Below the pieces are notes generated by a model. The model was not told the origin of the DNA and did not search any database. It saw nothing but the letters and a program-made list of their open reading frames with translations. 64,000 bases of DNA, taken from positions 1-64,000 of the forward strand of contig CADAAM010000023.1 in the NCBI GenBank assembly GCA_902785905.1. Reading direction: 5' to 3'. The DNA is from Oscillospiraceae bacterium. GTDB taxonomy: Bacteria; Bacillota; Clostridia; Oscillospirales; Oscillospiraceae. This document shows positions 1 to 9,600 of the stretch, piece after piece. The position numbers and the translations under genes are program-made. Within the stretch, counting starts at the first letter, position 1; each line of letters starts with the position of its first letter.

Positions 1-1
1 C

Positions 2-130
2 CGCTGGGGCACGCCCGAGGATCTGATGGGCCCCGCGGTCTTCCTCGCGTCCGACGCCTCCAACTTTGTCAACGGCCACATCCTCTACGTCGACGGCGGT
101 ATCCTCGCCTACATCGGCAAGCAGCCCTGA
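2..130 (+). CDS. SDR-family oxidoreductase, 3' end only
   Basis: The window opens inside this gene; only the last 42 residues are visible. They read [20 protein letters not shown], then [13 protein letters not shown], which is the typical C-terminal end of short-chain dehydrogenases (the xG-x-PED-ia-ava-FLaSdaaxyitGxxixVDGG pattern) of the gluconate 5-dehydrogenase or 2-deoxygluconate 3-dehydrogenase kind. The catalytic Tyr-xxx-Lys lies outside the window. It precedes a Zn-dehydrogenase, an epimerase and a sugar kinase on the same strand, so it is probably the first visible gene of a sugar-acid catabolic operon. Substrate unknown. Confidence 0.85.
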   Translation, partial: RWGTPEDLMGPAVFLASDASNFVNGHILYVDGGILAYIGKQP

Positions 131-189
131 CGGCGTCAGAAGAAACTCGCTCCACTCCGCTTTTGCGGTTTGCGTAATAGCCGCAAAAG

Positions 190-345
190 CTCCGCATCCG
201 CTCCTTCCTTCTTCCTTTCAAAATCAAACCCGCTTCGCTGGGCTTTGATTTTGTGCGGGGGAGCGGAAGAAACTCGCTCTGCATCCGCTCCTTCCTTCTT
301 CCTCGCAAAATCAAACCCGCTTCGCCGGGCTTTGATTTTGCGCGG
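190..345 (+). repeat. Two direct copies of a ~85-bp hairpin-containing unit
   Basis: Two near-identical units lie head to tail. Each has CATCCGCTCCTTCCTTCTTCC, then a hairpin whose arms are CAAAATCAAA and TTTGATTTTG around a CCCGCTTCGC-GGGC core (hairpins at 219-253 and 305-341), then GCGGGGGAGCGGA. The copies differ at only a few positions. The unit lies between the SDR fragment and the Zn-dehydrogenase and has no T-run, so it is not a plain terminator. Confidence 0.75.
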
Positions 346-383
346 GGGAGCGGATGTATACTAAAAAAAGGATTGATGCAAAA

Positions 384-1415
384 ATGAAAGCGGCAGTTTT
401 GAAAGACTGGTTTGAGCTTGAGCTCACCGATATCCCCGTCCCGACTCCCGACGAGAACGAGGCCCTCATCAAGGTCCGTTACGGCGGCGTCTGCGGCTCC
501 GACATGGTGGTCTACCGCCATAAGCACATGACCGCCACCATTCCCCGCGTGCTCTGCCATGAGATCCTCGGCACCATCGAAACCCTGCCCGCAGGCTATG
601 ACGGCCCCCTGCATCTCGGCCAGCGCGTTCTGATGAACCCGGTGGTGAGCTGCGGCCACTGCTCCGCCTGCAAGCGCGGCCTGGGCCACGTCTGCGAAAA
701 CCTGGAACTGCTGGGCATCCACCGCGACGGCGGCTTTGCCGAGTACACCAAGGTCGGCGTCGACAAGATTGTCCCCATCCCCGACGACTTCCCCGATGAG
801 GTCGCCATCCTGGGCGAGCCCTTCGCCGTCGGCTACCACGTCATGGTTCGCAGCCAGCTTCAGAAGGGCGACACCGTCTTTATCTCCGGCGGCGCGGCGG
901 TCGGCCTCTACATCGCCATCTTTGCCAAAGCCTACGGGGCCGGGCGCGTCATCATCTCCGAGATCAACGAGGCGAGACGCCAGTTTGTCGAATCCATGGG
1001 CATCGAGACCATCAATCCCGCCCAGACCGACCCCATGGATCTCATGCGCGAGGTCACCGGAGGCGGCGGCTTCGATATGGTGTACGATACCTCCGGCGCC
1101 AAGTCCGCCACCCTGCAGATGCCGGATCTGACCCGCTGCGGCGGCAAGATGATGAGCCTGAACCTCTCCGGCGACAAGTATGAATTCATCATCGGCAAGG
1201 TCTCCTTCAAGGAGATCACCCTGATCGGCAACCGCCTGTACACCCAGGAGGACTTCGAGGGCGGCGTCCGCTTCGTCGAGGAGAACTGGCGCAAGCTGCA
1301 TCTGGACCGCATGGTCACCGATATCCTCCCGCTGCGCGATATCGACAAGGCCATCAACATGATGATCAACGGCGACAACCTCTGCAAGATCATCATCGAC
1401 TGCCAGAAGATCTGA
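384..1415 (+). CDS. Zinc-dependent alcohol/polyol dehydrogenase (MDR family)
   Basis: A 343-residue medium-chain dehydrogenase that probably oxidises a polyol or sugar acid with NAD(P). The N-terminal GroES-like half has VCGSDMVVYR with a catalytic zinc Cys, a variant CHEILG in place of the usual GHExxG, and the structural-zinc cysteines in CGHCSACKRGLGHVC. The Rossmann half has GGAAVGLYIAIFAKAYGA. The ATG at 384 is preferred over an in-frame ATG 30 bases upstream because an AAAGGA site lies about 11 bases before it and homologues start MKAAVL. The family contains L-gulonate, L-idonate and threonine dehydrogenases; the substrate cannot be fixed from sequence. An intrinsic terminator follows. 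Confidence 0.88.
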   Translation: MKAAVLKDWFELELTDIPVPTPDENEALIKVRYGGVCGSDMVVYRHKHMTATIPRVLCHEILGTIETLPAGYDGPLHLGQRVLMNPVVSCGHCSACKRGLGHVCENLELLGIHRDGGFAEYTKVGVDKIVPIPDDFPDEVAILGEPFAVGYHVMVRSQLQKGDTVFISGGAAVGLYIAIFAKAYGAGRVIISEINEARRQFVESMGIETINPAQTDPMDLMREVTGGGGFDMVYDTSGAKSATLQMPDLTRCGGKMMSLNLSGDKYEFIIGKVSFKEITLIGNRLYTQEDFEGGVRFVEENWRKLHLDRMVTDILPLRDIDKAINMMINGDNLCKIIIDCQKI

Positions 1416-1428
1416 TATTAATCCCAAG

Positions 1429-1461
1429 AAGGGGAGCTGTTCCAATCTCAGCTCCCCTTTT
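1429..1461 (+). terminator. Intrinsic terminator after the Zn-dehydrogenase
   Basis: An 11-bp G+C-rich stem (AAGGGGAGCTG paired with CAGCTCCCCTT) with a 9-base loop, ending in TTTTGTG, starts 13 bases after the stop codon. Confidence 0.8.
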
Positions 1462-1476
1462 GTGCATATCCCAATA

Positions 1477-1625
1477 AATCCCCATGCAGCAAAGCCATAC
1501 CACGATAAATGAAAGATCTGTCGGCATGGGGATTTTCACGCATGTCATTCGGTTGCCCCGCAGGGGCGAGAATGACGCGGTTGAATCAATTTTATACTAT
1601 AAAGGCGTCAGCTTTTATAGTATAA
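1477..1625 (+). repeat. Family B intergenic palindromic repeat, copy 1
   Basis: Starts with AATCCCCATGC, whose inverse GCATGGGGATT lies at 1524-1534. Then come an imperfect palindrome around TTGCCCCGCAGGGGCGAG and a strong hairpin at 1592-1625 (TTATACTATAAA paired with TTTATAGTATAA). The stretch from 1524 to 1589 reappears with matching order and spacing at 30341-30407. It ends 10 bases before the ribosome binding site of the next gene, so it is probably transcribed as its 5' leader. Confidence 0.75.
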
Positions 1626-1643
1626 GCTCAGGAGGAGAAATCC

Positions 1644-2573
1644 ATGTCTCAAAAGCTCTATCCCTCCGCACATATCCTCGAGATGTTCATGCCCTACCTG
1701 CACGACGAAAAGCGCCTGATCGGCGTCCTGAAAAAAATCATCGAAAAGGACTTCTACCGCAATGTGGAGCTGCCGTCCTTCCCGACAAAGGAGCGCCGGG
1801 ACGAGGTGCGCAAGATCCTTGCGGACAGCGGCCTGACGGCGATCACCTTTGTCGCCCCCTTCCTCAACGAACAGAAGATGTCCCTCTGCGACCTGGACGA
1901 CAAGCGCCGCGCGGAGGTTCTGGCTTTTCTGAAAAAACACGCGGACTACGCCGCCGAGTGCGGCTATATGACCTTCGGCGTGCCCAGCGGCCCCTATCCC
2001 GGCGACGCCCTCCATGATGAGGCGATGGCCGCCCAGGCGGACACCCTCGCCCAAATCGCGGACTACTGCGCCGGGCTCGGCATGAATTGCAGCATCGAGC
2101 CGCTGGACCGTTACGCCCACAAGAAAGCCCTGATCGGCCCGATGGACGAGGTGGTCGAGTGGTTTAAGCCCCTGTCTGACGCCCACCCGAATCTCTTCCT
2201 GCACTGGGACAGCTCGCACGAGCAGCTCGGCGGACTGGGCCTGTTCAACACGCTGGAGATGGCAAAGCCCTATCTGAGCCAGATCCATCTGTGCGACTGC
2301 ATCGACGATCCGACCCACCCCTGCTTCGGCGATCTGCACATGGACCCCGCCGAGGCCCCCGACTGGCAGACCGAGGGCTTCCTCACCCCGGAGATCGGGG
2401 CGGAGATCATTCGCCGGGCCGCCTCCTTCGACGCCCCCGCCGGCGTCCGCCGCTTCTGGATTTCGATAGAGGTGCTGGGCCACAGGGGCGACAATCTCTG
2501 GCATAAAGAGAAGATCGCCCGCGAGTTTTTAACCCGCTGCTGGGAGCTCTCGGGGGTTGAGATGAGCCGGTAA
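1644..2573 (+). CDS. Sugar phosphate isomerase/epimerase (TIM barrel)
   Basis: A 309-residue AP-endonuclease-2-type TIM barrel, the fold of xylose isomerase-like epimerases. Likely divalent metal ligands are the Glu in CSIEPLD, the Asp and His in LHWDSSHE, the His in QIHLCD and the Glu in WISIEVLG. A strong AGGAGGAG site sits 7 bases before ATG 1644. It is 12 bases from the kinase gene, so the two are co-expressed. Next to a LyxK-like kinase, a ketose or ketose-phosphate 3-epimerase role is plausible, but this is inference from context. Confidence 0.85.
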   Translation: MSQKLYPSAHILEMFMPYLHDEKRLIGVLKKIIEKDFYRNVELPSFPTKERRDEVRKILADSGLTAITFVAPFLNEQKMSLCDLDDKRRAEVLAFLKKHADYAAECGYMTFGVPSGPYPGDALHDEAMAAQADTLAQIADYCAGLGMNCSIEPLDRYAHKKALIGPMDEVVEWFKPLSDAHPNLFLHWDSSHEQLGGLGLFNTLEMAKPYLSQIHLCDCIDDPTHPCFGDLHMDPAEAPDWQTEGFLTPEIGAEIIRRAASFDAPAGVRRFWISIEVLGHRGDNLWHKEKIAREFLTRCWELSGVEMSR

Positions 2574-2585
2574 AGGAGATACGGG

Positions 2586-4124
2586 ATGCATTATTTTATC
2601 GGACTGGATAACGGCGGCACCGCCACCAAGGCGGCGCTGTTCGACCGAAACGGAACGGAGATCGGCAAGGCCGTTGTCGCCACGGCCTCCATCACGCCGA
2701 AGCCCGGCTTTGTGGAGCGGGACATGGAGGAGATGTGGGACGCCAACTGCGCCGTCATCTCCCGCGTCTTGAAGGAGACGGGCGTAGACCCCAAAGACGT
2801 CGCGGGCCTCGGCATCGCGGGCCACGGCAAGGGCCTCTACCTCTGGGGCAGGGACGGAAAACCCGCCCGCCGCGGCATCATCTCCACCGACAACCGCGCC
2901 TGGGCCTACCCGAAGAAATGGGCCGAGGACGGCACGGAGGCGAAGGTTTTCGAACGCACCGCCCAGCACATCCTGGCCTGTCAGCCGGTGTCGCTGCTCG
3001 CCTGGCTGCGCGACAACGAGCCGGAGAGCTATCACAACATCCGGTGGGTCTTCGAGTGCAAGGACTATGTGCGCTTTCGCCTGACCGGAGAGGCCAGGGC
3101 GGAGATCACCGACTGCTCCGGGGCAAACCTCATGAACCTGTACACCCGCGCGTATGACAGCGAGTTATTAAGACTTTTCGGGCTGGAGGAGATCGAGAGC
3201 GCTCTGCCGCCCCTCTGCCGCGCGACGGAGATCTGCGGCGCGGTGAGCGAGGAGGCAGCGGCCCGCTGCGGCCTGCGGCCCGGCACCCCGGTCATCGGCG
3301 GCATGTTCGACATCAACGCCTGCGCCCTCGCGGTGGGTGTGACGGACCCGACGCGCATCTGCATGATCGCCGGGACCTGGAGCATCAACGAGTATGTGCG
3401 CGAAAGCCCCGTCACGGACGGGAGCGTGCTGATGAACTCCCTCTTCTGCCTGCCGGAATACTACCTCATCGAGGAGTCAAGCCCCACCTCCGCCGGCAAC
3501 AACGAGTGGTTTATCCGCGAGCTGCTGCCGGAGCTGAGCAGGGAGGCCAGGGCGGCGGGGGAGAGCATCTATGAGGTCCTCAACCGCTGGGTGGGGGAGA
3601 TCGCGCCGGAAGAATTTGTGCCGGTCTTCCTGCCCTTCCTCATGGCGTCGAACGTCCACCCGAATGCGAAGGGCAGCTTCGTCGGCCTGTCCCTCAGCCA
3701 CACGCGCCGCCATATGGCGAGAAGCGTCTATGAGGGCATCGCCTTCTGCCACCGCATGCACCTGGAGCGCCTGCTCAAAAGCCGGGCGGAAAAGCCGCAG
3801 TGCATACGCCTCGCGGGCGGCGCTGCAAGGTCTGCGGTATGGGCGCAGATGTTCGCCGACGTGATGCAGCTGCCGGTCGAAACCGTCGAGGCCAATGAGA
3901 CCGGCGCCCTCGGCTGCGCGGTGGCCGCGGCGGTCGCGACAGGGGAGTACCCCGATCTGCGTTCGGCGGTGGAGGGGATGACGACGGTCTCCCGCCGCTT
4001 TGAGCCGGACGAGCAGCGCGCCGCTGTCTACGAGAGAAAGTACGCCCTCTACTGCAAAACCGTCGACTGCCTGGACGGGCTCTGGACCGAGATGCAGAGC
4101 CTGATCGAAGCCAGCGCAGGCTGA
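2586..4124 (+). CDS. FGGY-family carbohydrate kinase, L-xylulose kinase-like
   Basis: A 512-residue FGGY kinase that phosphorylates a ketose or polyol with ATP. The N-terminal phosphate loop reads GLDNGGTATKAALFD. Features shared with E. coli LyxK as I recall it include PGFVERDMEEMW, GIAGHGKGLYLW, PVSLLAWL, GTPVIGGMFDI, and the SSPTSAGNNEWF segment in the C-terminal half. A second ATP-site segment reads RLAGGAARSAVWAQMFADV. Full family length. AAGGAGAT lies 7 bases before ATG. It sits directly after the epimerase gene, so L-xylulose or a related ketose is the best substrate guess. Confidence 0.88.
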   Translation: MHYFIGLDNGGTATKAALFDRNGTEIGKAVVATASITPKPGFVERDMEEMWDANCAVISRVLKETGVDPKDVAGLGIAGHGKGLYLWGRDGKPARRGIISTDNRAWAYPKKWAEDGTEAKVFERTAQHILACQPVSLLAWLRDNEPESYHNIRWVFECKDYVRFRLTGEARAEITDCSGANLMNLYTRAYDSELLRLFGLEEIESALPPLCRATEICGAVSEEAAARCGLRPGTPVIGGMFDINACALAVGVTDPTRICMIAGTWSINEYVRESPVTDGSVLMNSLFCLPEYYLIEESSPTSAGNNEWFIRELLPELSREARAAGESIYEVLNRWVGEIAPEEFVPVFLPFLMASNVHPNAKGSFVGLSLSHTRRHMARSVYEGIAFCHRMHLERLLKSRAEKPQCIRLAGGAARSAVWAQMFADVMQLPVETVEANETGALGCAVAAAVATGEYPDLRSAVEGMTTVSRRFEPDEQRAAVYERKYALYCKTVDCLDGLWTEMQSLIEASAG

Positions 4125-4165
4125 GCTGAGAATTAAAAATCAAACTGTGACAGGAGAATACTGAC

Positions 4166-5125
4166 GTGAAAAAAACTGTACTGGTACTGAGCCCCGTTGA
4201 GGCGAGACACAAGGCAAAATTGGAGGCCGCGGGCGCGGGCTGTGAGTTCGTCTACAGCAGTCCGAAGGACGTGACCAGGGAGCAGATTCAGGCGGCGAAC
4301 GTCATCATCGGCCAGCCCAACGCCGCCCTGATCGAGGCGTCCGAAAAGCTCGAATGGCTCCAGCTCGAGTCCGCCGGGACCGACGCCTATATCGTCCCCG
4401 GCGTGCTGAACAAGAAGACCGTGCTCACCAACGCCACCGGCGCCTACAACAAGGCCGTGGCCGAGCATGCCTTCGCCCTCACCCTCATGCTGATGAAGAA
4501 GCTCTACCTCTACCGGGACGAGCAGAAAAAGGCCGTCTGGAGCGACCACGGCACCGTCTCGTCGCTGTCCGACTGCACGGTCGCGGTTGTCGGCCTCGGC
4601 GACATCGGCCAGTCCTACGCCCGCATGGTCAAGGCCATGGGCGCGACGGTCATCGGCGTCAAGCGCCGCGCCACCAACAAGCCTGACTGCGTGGACGAAC
4701 TCGTCATGACCCAGGACCTCGACACCGTCCTGCCCCGTGCGGACGTCATCATGTCCGTCCTGCCGAACACCGCCGCCACCCGCTACATCTACACCGATGA
4801 GAGCTTTGACAAGATGAAGGACACAGCCCTCTTTATCAACTGCGGCCGCGGCAACGCCGTCTCGTCCGAGGTGCTGTACCGCGCCCTCTCCGGGCACAAG
4901 ATCCAGGCCGCCGCCATGGACGTGGCCGAGGTCGAGCCCCTGCCCGCCGACAGCCCCCTCTGGGCGCTGGACAATCTCGTCATCACCCCGCACATCTCGG
5001 GCGGCTTCCACCTGCCGGAGACCTTCGAGCGCATCATCGACATCGCGGCGAACAACCTCGCGGCCTTCCTCAAGGGCGAGGAGCTGCGCAACGTCGTGGA
5101 CTTTGCCACCGGATACAAAAAGTAA
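4166..5125 (+). CDS. D-2-hydroxyacid dehydrogenase (NAD-dependent)
   Basis: A 319-residue member of the D-isomer 2-hydroxyacid dehydrogenase family, which interconverts 2-oxoacids and D-2-hydroxyacids. The NAD fold shows VVGLGDIGQSYARMVKAMG; the catalytic Arg is in INCGRGN, the Glu in VAEVEP and the His in ITPHISGG. It starts with GTG at 4166 behind AGGAGAA. It closes the sugar operon and may act on a sugar-acid product. Its stop codon TAA is the first three bases of a TAATACTG repeat element. Confidence 0.88.
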   Translation: MKKTVLVLSPVEARHKAKLEAAGAGCEFVYSSPKDVTREQIQAANVIIGQPNAALIEASEKLEWLQLESAGTDAYIVPGVLNKKTVLTNATGAYNKAVAEHAFALTLMLMKKLYLYRDEQKKAVWSDHGTVSSLSDCTVAVVGLGDIGQSYARMVKAMGATVIGVKRRATNKPDCVDELVMTQDLDTVLPRADVIMSVLPNTAATRYIYTDESFDKMKDTALFINCGRGNAVSSEVLYRALSGHKIQAAAMDVAEVEPLPADSPLWALDNLVITPHISGGFHLPETFERIIDIAANNLAAFLKGEELRNVVDFATGYKK

Positions 5126-5220
5126 TACTGTTTTTCGTTAAAACGGCTCGTTTTAACGAAAAGGCATCGCGCAAGGCGCACTGCCAGTTTTGTGCCCTCG
5201 GGCACAAAACACGTCTCATA
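5123..5220 (+). repeat. Family A TAATACT palindromic element, copy 1
   Basis: Begins with TAATACTG, of which TAA is the stop codon of the dehydrogenase. Modules in order: a hairpin with arms TTCGTTAAAACG and CGTTTTAACGAA, GGCATCGCGCAAGGCGC, a hairpin TTTTGTGCCC-tc-GGGCACAAAA, then ACGTCTCATA. The copy at 30207 has the same modules in the same order with few changes. Confidence 0.85.
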
Positions 5221-5224
5221 ACAG

Positions 5225-5266
5225 AGCAAAACCCCTCCCCGCCTGTTCGCAGAGAGGGGTTTTGCT
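5225..5266. terminator. Bidirectional intrinsic terminator
   Basis: AGCAAAACCCCTC pairs with GAGGGGTTTTGCT around a 16-base loop between two convergent genes. The A/T outer ends give T-runs in both directions. Confidence 0.75.
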
Positions 5267-5283
5267 GTTTAAACGACAGCCTG

Positions 5284-6615
5284 TCAGCCGCAGTACTCGT
5301 GCTTGCGCGTGATGAAGTAAATAATCGCAATCACAGCGGCAAAGAGCTCCGTGACCGCCTGCGCAAGCCAAAGGCCGTCTGTGCCGAGAAGCAGGGGCAG
5401 AACGAAAATCAAGGCTGTCTGAATGACAAAGGTTCTGGAAAAAGCCAGGATGCCGGATACGAGTCCGTTATTGAGTCCGGTGAAATAGGCGGAGGCATAT
5501 TCGTTGAAGCCCTGGAGCAGGAAGGCAAACGCATACATTCTCAGCGCGTGGATCGAGAGCCGATAGACCGTCTCGTCATAGCCGACATAGATTTTGGAGA
5601 TCAGCGGCGCGCTGACCTGCGCCAGGACAAACATCAGTGCGCCGAAAGAGATGTTCAGGATGATTCCCTTTTTCAGCAGGTTTTTCAGTTCCGGGTAGTT
5701 TTTCGCCCCAAAATGGTAACCCACGATAGAGGTGGCCTGCATGGCCAGACCGTAAAAGACAGCGGCGAAAATCCCCTCCACAAAGACCGTCACGCCGTAG
5801 GCCGCGACGCCGTCCTCGCCCAGCATTCTGAGCAGCTGGAAATTGTACAGGACGAAGATCAACGAGGTCGCCATGTCGTTCACCATCTCGGAGGCGCCGT
5901 TTCCGCACGCTTTCAGAAGCGGTTTAAGCCTTACGCCTCCCCGGCAGAAGTGCAGCGGACTCGTATTCGGCCTGGCAAAGTAGATCAGCGGGATCAGGCC
6001 GTTCATGCAGGCTCCGATTCCGGTGGCAGCGGCAGCGCCCACCATGCCCCAATGGAAAACGGCGACAAAGAGCCAGTCGAAAAGCAGGTTGCTGAACAGG
6101 TTTCCGATAGAGATGTAGAGCCCGAGCTTCGGCCTTTCCGCCGTGATCAAAATGCTCTGGAAAGCGTAACCCAGAATCATGATGGGCAGAAACAGAAAGA
6201 GAGTATGTCCATAGGGCAGGCCATATTCCAGAATCTCAGGAGTCGCGCCGATCAACATGGCAACCGGGCGCAGAAACAGAATGCCGATTACGGCCAGCAC
6301 GACGCCGATCACGGCGGCTGCCTTGATGATGGCGGTGAAATAGAGCCTGGCGTTCTGCTGGTTCCCATCGCCCAGTTCAGCCGCAATCAGCGCGCTTCCC
6401 CCGGAGCCGAACATATAGCCGACCATGGACAGAAGCAGCTGAAAAGGATAAATGATATTGACGGCGGAGAAGGCCGTTATGCCAATGTAGTTTGACACAA
6501 AGTAACCGTCAACCACATCATAGGTGATGGAGATCATGATCATGCCGATGGTCGGCATGGCAAAGAACAGCAGTTTTGAATAGGTAAAATGGTCGGACAG
6601 CTTAATCTCTTTCAT
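5284..6615 (-). CDS. MATE-family multidrug/metabolite efflux transporter
   Basis: A 443-residue membrane protein with about 12 hydrophobic segments in two similar halves, as in Na+- or H+-driven MATE exporters. It begins MKEIKLSDHFTYSKLLFFAMP, a usual MATE N-terminus. The ATG at 6615 overlaps the TGA of the NRPS gene (ATGA, 6612-6615), so the two proteins are translationally coupled. This makes export of the NRPS product, or self-protection, its most likely job. A longer start at 6657 lies inside the NRPS and is not needed. Confidence 0.92.
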   Translation of the reverse strand: MKEIKLSDHFTYSKLLFFAMPTIGMIMISITYDVVDGYFVSNYIGITAFSAVNIIYPFQLLLSMVGYMFGSGGSALIAAELGDGNQQNARLYFTAIIKAAAVIGVVLAVIGILFLRPVAMLIGATPEILEYGLPYGHTLFLFLPIMILGYAFQSILITAERPKLGLYISIGNLFSNLLFDWLFVAVFHWGMVGAAAATGIGACMNGLIPLIYFARPNTSPLHFCRGGVRLKPLLKACGNGASEMVNDMATSLIFVLYNFQLLRMLGEDGVAAYGVTVFVEGIFAAVFYGLAMQATSIVGYHFGAKNYPELKNLLKKGIILNISFGALMFVLAQVSAPLISKIYVGYDETVYRLSIHALRMYAFAFLLQGFNEYASAYFTGLNNGLVSGILAFSRTFVIQTALIFVLPLLLGTDGLWLAQAVTELFAAVIAIIYFITRKHEYCG

Positions 6616-9600
6616 CTCTCGCCTCTCAGATCGCCCGGCTCCTCCAGGACGATGCATTCAAAATGCTCAATATACAACTCGTGGAAGCTGCGCGTTTTTT
6701 CATCCGAGAAGCAGTTGGAGGCCCATTCCATCTCAGAATCGAACAAGCCGCTGTTGTCGTCGTTCTCCAAAAATTCCAGTTCCAGGCGCGCGCCGGGGGC
6801 GTGGTAGCGGTTTTCCAGTTCAATCTGCAGGGGATGCAGGGACGCAAGCTCGTCTGCGTTCATATTCTGCTGGTAGTTGACCTCCATGGGATCGTTGAAA
6901 AAGGCGGAATCCTGCGCGGCAAAATAGTCATAGCTGCAGTGGGAGATGCCGTCCGCAACCTGCTTTTTGATCTCGGTGATCAGCTCCTCCAGACTGTGGA
7001 TCTGATCCATATGGATGCCCACCGGCAAATTCTTGATCAGCATACCCACGGAATTGGACGCAAAGCTGCCCAGGCGATTGTTGAAGATCCAGTTGGTCAT
7101 GATGTCATTCCTGCCGCTGGTCTCATGCAGGGTCAGGATGGCCGCGGCGATGGCGATGACACTCCTGGAGGTGTTCAGCCGTTCCTCTGCCGCCTCCAGA
7201 TCGGAAGCGTCAAACGGGAAACGGATCACGCGGCCTGCCGCCGTAGGAATGGTTTCGTCCCGGTCCGGCTCGGGGATCCAGCACCAGTCACAGCCGCCGT
7301 ATTTTTTATCAAAATAGGCCTTGTCCTCCAGATACTGGGGTGAATTGCGAATACGATCCTCATTGGCGAGGTATGCGCAGTAATAGTCGGGAGGAAGCGG
7401 CTCGCCCCTGTAAGCCCTGACGATGTTGGCCATAACAAGACCGATGCAGGCCCCGTCCATAGCCAGATGGTGAACATCATAGAAGAGATAGCTGTATCGC
7501 GGGGTGAGGAACATGCGCACGCGCAGCAGGGGAGAGTTGAACATCGGGAAGGGCTCCACCAGCTCGTCCTTCATGCGGATAACGTCCATATCGCTGCACT
7601 TTTCAAACTGGACCTCGGGAAGAAGCTCCGGGCAGTAGGTCTGGATCAGTTCTCCGCGTCCGGCGAAGCTGATCTTCATCGACAGCGCGGGATGATGGTG
7701 AATGGCCTGATTGACCGCTTTTCTCAGGCGCTCCGGATCGGTCTTCCTGTTAAAGCGGAACAGATAGTACATGTTGTTCCACATGGTGGAATCTGCCTTT
7801 GCAAGCTGATAATCGATCAGCTTTGTCTGCATGGCGCTGAGATAATGGGGTTTTTTACGCTCCATCGCCTCGATCTCATCCAGACTCATCCCCTGTTCCT
7901 TTTTCCGGAGCAGGGCGGCGATGCGTTCGATGCTTCGCAGCGAATAGATGTCCGCGCTGGTCACACCCTGATCCATCAGCTTTGACGTCAGCACCATGCT
8001 TCTCAGCGAATCTCCGCCCAGCTCAAAGAAATCGTCTTCCACGCTGATCTGATCCTGTTTTAAGTGCAGAACCTCGGCAAAGATATCCCGCAGCCAGGTC
8101 TCGGTATCATTCCGCGGGGCGGTCACAAGCCGTTCGTTCCGGACCGGCTGCGGGTCGGGGAGCGACTTTTTGTCCACCTTGCCGTTGACAGTCTCCGGCA
8201 GGCTGTCCATGCGGACAATGACCGACGGGATCATGTATTCCGGCAGGCGTTTGGCCATAAAGGCCCGCAGTGCGTCCAGATCAACGGCGTCCGCAGAGGT
8301 GATATAGCCCGCGAGATAATCCGTGTCGCCATGGCAGAGCTTGACGGCGCTGCCCTTGATATCGGGGTAGCTGCCCATGACGCGCTCGATCTCGTCGAGC
8401 TCGATGCGAAAGCCTCTCAGCTTGACCTGGTTGTCGATCCTGCCCCGGATACAGATCCGGCCGTCCTCCGTCCAGGTGGCGAGATCCCCGCTGTGGTAGG
8501 CGCGCATGCCCTGATAGGTAAAGAAGGCCGCCGCCGTCTTTTCCGGCAGATTCACATAACCGCGCCCGACACCGGCTCCGCAGATGATCAGCTCGCCCTT
8601 TTCGCCGACGCCAAGGCTGTTTCCGTCGGCATCCATGACGAAGAATTTCGTGTTGACGATAGGCCCGCCGACGGTAACCTCCCCATCCGGCCCCATCACG
8701 GCCGCCGCGCAGCCCATGGCGCACTCGGTCGGCCCGTATACGTTCAGGATCACGCTGTCTTCCCGCAATTCGCGCAGCTTCAGATACAGATTCTTCGGGA
8801 AAGCCTCCGAACCGACGTCATAGAAATCAATCTGCCTGAGCGCCTCCGCACACGCGGGAATCCCCACAATGTTGGACAAAAACGTGGGCGTGCAGGTGAG
8901 GCCGTTGACGCGGCTGTCAACGATCGTCTTAGCCAGAAGGAAAGGATCACGGATTTCCTCCGCTGTCGCAAGGCACACGGTGTTCCCGTTGCACAGCGGC
9001 ACAAACTGCTCCACGATCGAAACGTCAAAGGAGAACGCGGCCATCGCCAGGGCGATGCGCCCGGGCCTCGAGTAGTGCATGATTTCAACAGACTTTTCGT
9101 TCCTGTGCACATAGTTGGCAAGATTGCTCTGCTCGATCATGACGCCCTTGGGGCGCCCTGTAGAGCCGGAGGTATAGATGCAGTAGGCCAGATCGCAGGG
9201 CTGGATCCCCTCTGCCGGGGGATAGGCGTCGTCGGTCTGCGTCTCAAGGATGTCCTCCATCGCAAGGACTTCAAAGCCGCACTCGGACAGAGCCGGCCTT
9301 TCCTCGCGCAATTGTCTGCTCGTCAGCAGAACAGCGGCGGAGGCATCCTCCATGCTGAACAAAATCCGCTCATCCGGGTAGGAGACGGTAAAGGGGAGAA
9401 AAGCGCCGTGCGCCTTCAACACGCCCTGCTCCGCCACATAGGCCATCTCCGTACGCTCCAGCAAAACGCCCACCAGCACGTCACGGCCGACGCCTTTTCG
9501 GATCAGCAGATTGGCCACCCGGTTGGAGAGACGTTCCAACTCACCGTAGCTGAGCGCCTTTCCCATACAGAGTACGGCAGTTTGATCGGGGAAGCGAAGC

